A stretch of 64,000 bases of DNA from a virus: the IMG/VR virus record IMGVR_UViG_3300009419_000010, positions 1-64,000 of that record; one strand, written 5' to 3'. Positions 60,389 to 64,000 of this stretch are shown one piece after another (the first letter of the stretch is position 1; each line of letters opens with the position of its first letter). The notes below the pieces were generated by a model, which searched no databases, had not been told where the DNA came from, and was given only the letters and a program-made list of their open reading frames with translations. The position numbers and the translations under genes are program-made.

Positions 60389-61120
60389 ATGGACAATAAT
60401 GTTAAGAACTTCTTGGACAGTATCCAAGATTTAAAAAATACAAAATTCAAAGTGAATCGTATTACTACTGGTGAAAAAGTTGATTGCGTTCCTTTGTCAT
60501 TCAAACAACAAAAGAATATTATTTCTACCTTCACAGAAGGAACTGTTGGTGTTTTGAAATTCCAAAAGATGTTGAATGATATTATCATTGAAAACACTGG
60601 AAATAATGATTGGTTGGTTGTTGATAAGGTTCCTGTTATTTTAAAATTGAGAAAAGAAAGTCTAGGTGACATCGTTAAAACATCAGAAGGAGAAATTGAT
60701 ATCAGAGACATCAAAATTTTGGATAAAATTGATATTCCACTCCTACATATTGTCGAAGGAGCAGTGACAGTAGAACTGGACACACCTACATTATCTGAAG
60801 AAAATAAAGTCATCAATTATGCAATTGATATTCTTAAAAAAGATGGAGAAAAAGATGTCGGAAAGAATCTGACCAATCTATTCACCTTTGAAATTGTAAA
60901 ATTCGTCAAGACTGTGAAATTTGGCGAAAAATCTTTGAGTTTCTCCGAATTATCTATCAAAGATAGAATTTCAGTAATTGAGAACTTACCACTGTCTATC
61001 AATCAAGATATTGCTAAATTTATTGATAAAATTAAAGAAATTGATAGAACCCAGACCAAAGTGGTTATCGATGGGGAAGAAAAATCATTTGATATTGACA
61101 TAACATTTTTTGATAATTAA
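60389..61120 (+). CDS. 26: baseplate hub protein, gp26 family (T4_baseplate type)
   Basis: 243 residues. FKVNRITTGEKVDCVPLSFKQQ (about 20-41), the family start block in which a beta hairpin leads into PLSFKQQK, followed by LKFQKMLNDII, matches the T4 gp26 family. In T4 gp26 helps assemble the central hub. Late TAAATA five bases before the ATG, with an added -35-like element. Confidence 0.7.
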   Translation: MDNNVKNFLDSIQDLKNTKFKVNRITTGEKVDCVPLSFKQQKNIISTFTEGTVGVLKFQKMLNDIIIENTGNNDWLVVDKVPVILKLRKESLGDIVKTSEGEIDIRDIKILDKIDIPLLHIVEGAVTVELDTPTLSEENKVINYAIDILKKDGEKDVGKNLTNLFTFEIVKFVKTVKFGEKSLSFSELSIKDRISVIENLPLSINQDIAKFIDKIKEIDRTQTKVVIDGEEKSFDIDITFFDN

Positions 61121-61122
61121 TT

Positions 61123-61347
61123 ATGAAGAAAAACACGATACTTAAAAAATTGGAAACTCACGAAGAGAAAATTATTAAATCTATTAACGATTTTCAAGAT
61201 TTTCTTGATTCGATTGATGATACTGAAATTTCAGTAATGGCTGAAGATTTCTGTGCAGGTGCGCTTGACTTCATTCAAGAGAATGATACTTGTAGTCTGA
61301 TCAACATTAGAGAATTTATCGAGAACGAATATGACCCAGAGCAATAA
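61123..61347 (+). CDS. hypothetical protein, 74 aa
   Basis: Short acidic helical protein, unrecognised. Two bases after the hub gene and overlapping the nucleotide-sugar gene by 17 bases, so it links the two clusters on one transcript. Confidence 0.65.
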   Translation: MKKNTILKKLETHEEKIIKSINDFQDFLDSIDDTEISVMAEDFCAGALDFIQENDTCSLINIREFIENEYDPEQ

Positions 61348-62266
61348 TATTTTAATTTTAGGTAAAGGTTACATTGGTAATTACCTTTTTAACCATTTAC
61401 AATCTAAATCATTTAACATCCAAATTAAATCGAGAAACGATCTTGATTACCATGACATGTCAGTATTGAAGAAATTCATTCTCAATAATAATATTAGAAC
61501 GGTAATAAATTGTTCAGGATTTACTGGTAAACCTAATGTGGATCAAGCAGAATTGGAAAAAGAAGAATGTTGGAAATTGAACACCACTGTTCCTTTGGAA
61601 ATTAATAGATCATGCGACTCATTGGGAGTCTACTACATCCACGTTTCTACTGGTTGTCTTTATGATGGATACGATAAAGAGTGGTCGGAAAAAGATACTC
61701 CTAATTTTGGATTGTTTCAAAATCACAGTTCATTCTACAGCAGATCCAAACATGCTTACGAAAATCTCGCAAAAGATTTGAAAGGTATTGTTTTGAGAAT
61801 TAGAATGCCATTTGGTCAAGATAATTCATATAGAAATTATCTCACTAAAATTAAAAATTATAATGATTTATTGAATCTTGTAAATTCCAAGACATACATT
61901 CCTGATCTTTGTGATTTCGTGCAATACCTTATTAGCACCTTAGATAATGACACTTATTGGATTCGTAGAGAGACTTACAATATCACCAATCCCGAACCAT
62001 TGAAAACCGAGGAGATTTGTGAGATTCTGAAATCATATGGTATGCACAATTCCAATTGGAAATTGGGAGATAGATCACAATTGAAAGCACATGCAAATCG
62101 TTCTAATTGTGTATTAGATACCAGTAAATTGCAAGAAATATTTCCAATCAGAACTGAGAAGCAAGCAATCATTGAATGTTGTGAACAAATCATCGCTGAT
62201 CAAAAGGAAAGATTGAAGAAACAACAAGAAATCTCTGAAGACGAACTATATAAAATTTATGACTAA
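61331..62266 (+). CDS. NAD(P)-dependent sugar reductase, RmlD-like SDR
   Basis: 311 residues. Rossmann loop LGKGYIGNYL (residues 9-18), VINCSGFTGKPNVDQAE as in RmlD-type reductases, catalytic YSRSKHAYE (Tyr-x3-Lys). It probably reduces a nucleotide-linked 4-keto sugar such as dTDP-4-keto-rhamnose or a related derivative. The C-terminal 40 residues are a charged helix. Overlaps the RmlA-like gene by eight bases. Confidence 0.8.
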   Translation: MTQSNNILILGKGYIGNYLFNHLQSKSFNIQIKSRNDLDYHDMSVLKKFILNNNIRTVINCSGFTGKPNVDQAELEKEECWKLNTTVPLEINRSCDSLGVYYIHVSTGCLYDGYDKEWSEKDTPNFGLFQNHSSFYSRSKHAYENLAKDLKGIVLRIRMPFGQDNSYRNYLTKIKNYNDLLNLVNSKTYIPDLCDFVQYLISTLDNDTYWIRRETYNITNPEPLKTEEICEILKSYGMHNSNWKLGDRSQLKAHANRSNCVLDTSKLQEIFPIRTEKQAIIECCEQIIADQKERLKKQQEISEDELYKIYD

Positions 62267-62999
62267 AAAAGGAATTGTTCTTTCGGGGGGGAAGGCGACT
62301 CGCTTATACCCCATTACAAAAACGACATCCAAACAATTGTTGGGTATTTACAAAAAACCAGTGATTGCCTATCCCCTTCAAACACTGAAGGAAATGGGTT
62401 ATCAAGATATCCTTATTATCAATGCTGATGAGGAACAACAAAAACAATTTAAGATTTTGTTGGGAGATGGTGGTAAATTCGGTCTGAATCTGACTTATGC
62501 AATTCAGGACAAACCTCGTGGTCTTGTCGATGCTTTTATTGTTGGAGAAGAATTTATTAAAGATGCAGATGAAATCTGTTTGATCCTTGGTGATAATATT
62601 ATCATCGGCAACTCACCGATTTATCCCCAATCGAATACGATCTACACTTACAAAGTAAAAGACCCATCAGCATATGGCGTTGTAGAAACTGATGAAAATG
62701 GTTTGATCAAAAAAATTGTGGAGAAACCTAAAGAATTTATTTCAGAAGATGCTGTGATCGGTCTTTATGTATTTTCCAATGAAGTGGTTGAGATGGCTAA
62801 AAAGGTCACACCATCAGCAAGAGGAGAATTGGAAATCGTTGATCTCATTCGCTTGATGAATGAGAAAGAAGGTGTCAATGTCGAGAAACTGGATGGTTTT
62901 TGGTTCGATATTGGTGACTTCGATTCCCTATTGGATTGTGCAAATCTTGTTCGAACTATTGACAAACGCTCAAACCATGCTATTGGTATTGATGTATGA
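62259..62999 (+). CDS. sugar-1-phosphate nucleotidylyltransferase, RmlA-like
   Basis: 246 residues, about 45 shorter than bacterial RmlA. LSGGKATRLYP (residues 8-18) corresponds to the GGxGTRLxP activation loop with Ala in place of Gly; KQLLGIYKKPVIAYPL, GDNIIIG (metal Asp), EKPKEF and DIGDFDSLLDC follow in family order. The missing C-terminus removes the RmlA allosteric/oligomer helices. Activates a hexose-1-phosphate for the reductase encoded upstream; RmlB and RmlC equivalents are not in this window. Confidence 0.85.
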   Translation: MTKKGIVLSGGKATRLYPITKTTSKQLLGIYKKPVIAYPLQTLKEMGYQDILIINADEEQQKQFKILLGDGGKFGLNLTYAIQDKPRGLVDAFIVGEEFIKDADEICLILGDNIIIGNSPIYPQSNTIYTYKVKDPSAYGVVETDENGLIKKIVEKPKEFISEDAVIGLYVFSNEVVEMAKKVTPSARGELEIVDLIRLMNEKEGVNVEKLDGFWFDIGDFDSLLDCANLVRTIDKRSNHAIGIDV

Positions 63000-63919
63000 G
63001 CGACTTATGGGTAGAACAATATAGACCACAGACTTTGGATGATCTGATGGTTGATGATAAAACAAGACAAATAATCCAAAACTTTGGTAGAGATATCCCG
63101 AATTTGTTATTGACTGGTGTTGCTGGAAGCGGTAAGACCAGTCTTGCCAAAATCATCACTAAAGATATTTTGAATTGTGATTATCTTTATATTAATGCCT
63201 CTGATGAAAACGGCGTGGACACGATTCGAGAGAAAGTTATTGGGTTTGCCCAAACAATGAGTTTTGATGGTGGATTGAAAATTGTAATTCTGGATGAAGC
63301 AGATGGTATCTCCAAACAGGCACAGGGGATTCTACGTAACGTAATGGAGTCCTATTCATCCACCACACGATTCATCCTCACAGGTAATTACAAACACCGT
63401 ATCATCCCTGCTCTACAGTCTCGTTGTCAGAGTCTCACTCTTCATACATCCCTGAAAGATGTCACTCGTCGTTGTGTGGATATTCTTAGAAAAGAGAATG
63501 TGGAGATTCCTGATGATCAGAAGAAGAATCTGGTAAATCTGATCAGAAGTCATTTTCCTGATATCAGGAAATGTATCAATGAGTTGGAGAAGTTCTCCAA
63601 GTCTGGTGTTCTCACTATTGAATCGAAGAAGGATACTAATGAGACATTAGAATTAATCTATAACAATCTCAAGTCAGGTAAGACACTGGAAACCAGAAAG
63701 TTTCTCATTGAGAACGAAGAATTATTTGATTCTGATCACGAAGCTCTTTTGAAAGATTTGTTGAATCATTTTTATGATCTACAAATTGATGACACTATAA
63801 AAAAACAAGCTATCCTAATAATTGCGGATAGCTTGTTTAAAATGATTTCTGTTACTGACAGGGAGATATGTTGTATCGCTTGTCTATTACAGTTGGAAGA
63901 ATTATTCCCCCCAAAATAA
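62996..63919 (+). CDS. 44: clamp loader large subunit gp44 (RFC-like AAA+)
   Basis: 307 residues (T4 gp44 is 319). WVEQYRPQTLDDL at the N-terminus, Walker A GVAGSGKTS (41-49), Walker B VILDEADG (about 97-104), sensor 1 ILTGNY and the SRC motif LQSRCQ are typical of clamp-loader subunits that open gp45. Overlaps the RmlA-like gene by ATGA. The gp62 partner is not seen in the window. Confidence 0.94.
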   Translation: MSDLWVEQYRPQTLDDLMVDDKTRQIIQNFGRDIPNLLLTGVAGSGKTSLAKIITKDILNCDYLYINASDENGVDTIREKVIGFAQTMSFDGGLKIVILDEADGISKQAQGILRNVMESYSSTTRFILTGNYKHRIIPALQSRCQSLTLHTSLKDVTRRCVDILRKENVEIPDDQKKNLVNLIRSHFPDIRKCINELEKFSKSGVLTIESKKDTNETLELIYNNLKSGKTLETRKFLIENEELFDSDHEALLKDLLNHFYDLQIDDTIKKQAILIIADSLFKMISVTDREICCIACLLQLEELFPPK

Positions 63920-64000
63920 CTTATCGTAATTCTCTCTTACGAAATTCTTATCGTAGGTTTTTTGAATATTGCGAGATTTACCTTTTTTCGGATTTGGTGT
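63902..64000 (-). CDS. partial minus-strand gene (C-terminal 32 residues)
   Basis: An open frame enters from the right edge and stops at TAA (63902-63904), overlapping the end of gp44 by 18 bases. The visible tail is basic and Asn/Tyr-rich (begins TPNPKKGKSRNIQKTY). Too short to identify; other late genes here are arranged as single convergent minus-strand genes in the same way. Confidence 0.5.
   Translation of the reverse strand, partial: TPNPKKGKSRNIQKTYDKNFVRENYDKLFWGE

Noticed and set aside
1-64000. tRNA genes, integrase, insertion sequences, toxin-antitoxin pairs
   Set aside because: Intergenic spaces are too short for tRNAs apart from 14744-14834, which does not fold as a cloverleaf; no transposase or integrase motifs seen.

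Overview
This window is a gene-dense, AT-rich stretch of a T4-superfamily myovirus (Caudoviricetes with a contractile tail). The evidence is a nearly complete T4-type core: family B DNA polymerase (gp43), RecA-like UvsX, UvsW and a UvsY-like mediator, gp46/gp47, DnaB-like helicase gp41, primase gp61, ssDNA-binding gp32, clamp gp45, clamp loader gp44, late sigma factor gp55, large terminase gp17, sheath gp18, tube gp19, baseplate wedge gp6 and gp25 and a gp26-type hub protein. Both ends of the window are cut, so it is a fragment of a larger genome. The host cannot be named. Shine-Dalgarno sequences are almost absent, and early promoters look like ordinary sigma70 TTGACA/TATAAT sites. No tRNA, CRISPR array, insertion sequence or lysogeny module is visible.

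Layout. 0.1-31.7 kb is mostly plus-strand replication, recombination, repair and nucleotide-handling genes in tightly overlapping early/middle operons (methyltransferase, UvsY-UvsW-gp55, gp47-gp46, gp43, UvsX plus a second methyltransferase, gp41 to gp32, gp45, primase). They are interrupted by single small late genes, several on the minus strand, each with its own late promoter. 31.7-47.4 kb is a minus-strand late block: glycosyltransferase, Thr/Ser/Pro-rich mucin-like protein, two fibre proteins with related N-termini, two tail-collar paralogues, then very large baseplate/tail proteins (two with PKD-like domains), gp6 and gp25. 47.4-61.3 kb is a plus-strand late block: a fibre of 17-residue repeats, a sulfotransferase, head/neck proteins, gp17, tail-tube-like protein, gp18, a GIY-YIG homing endonuclease, gp19, a second tube-like protein and two related gp26-type proteins. 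61.3-64 kb holds two nucleotide-sugar genes (RmlD-like, RmlA-like) and gp44, and ends in the C-terminus of a convergent minus-strand gene.

Regulation. The encoded gp55 homologue fits a T4-type late promoter, here TAAATA. In 22 places TAAATA (or TAAGTA/TAAATC) lies exactly five bases before the start codon, which by T4 geometry puts transcription initiation on the A of ATG. Two GTG starts sit at the same distance. Several sigma70-like promoters show a parallel arrangement (-35, 16-17 bp, -10, six bases, ATG). The sequence therefore predicts that much of this phage's mRNA is leaderless at its 5' end, with inner operon genes started by ATGA/TAATG overlaps.

Other points worth attention are a Tat-signal-like protein resembling an inactivated terminase ATPase domain, a candidate hairpin-plus-pseudoknot RNA near 14.8 kb, a perfect inverted repeat enclosing a late promoter at 10.02 kb, a shared N-terminal helix on small late proteins that may be a capsid-targeting signal, and a phage-encoded glycan/sulfate decoration toolkit.
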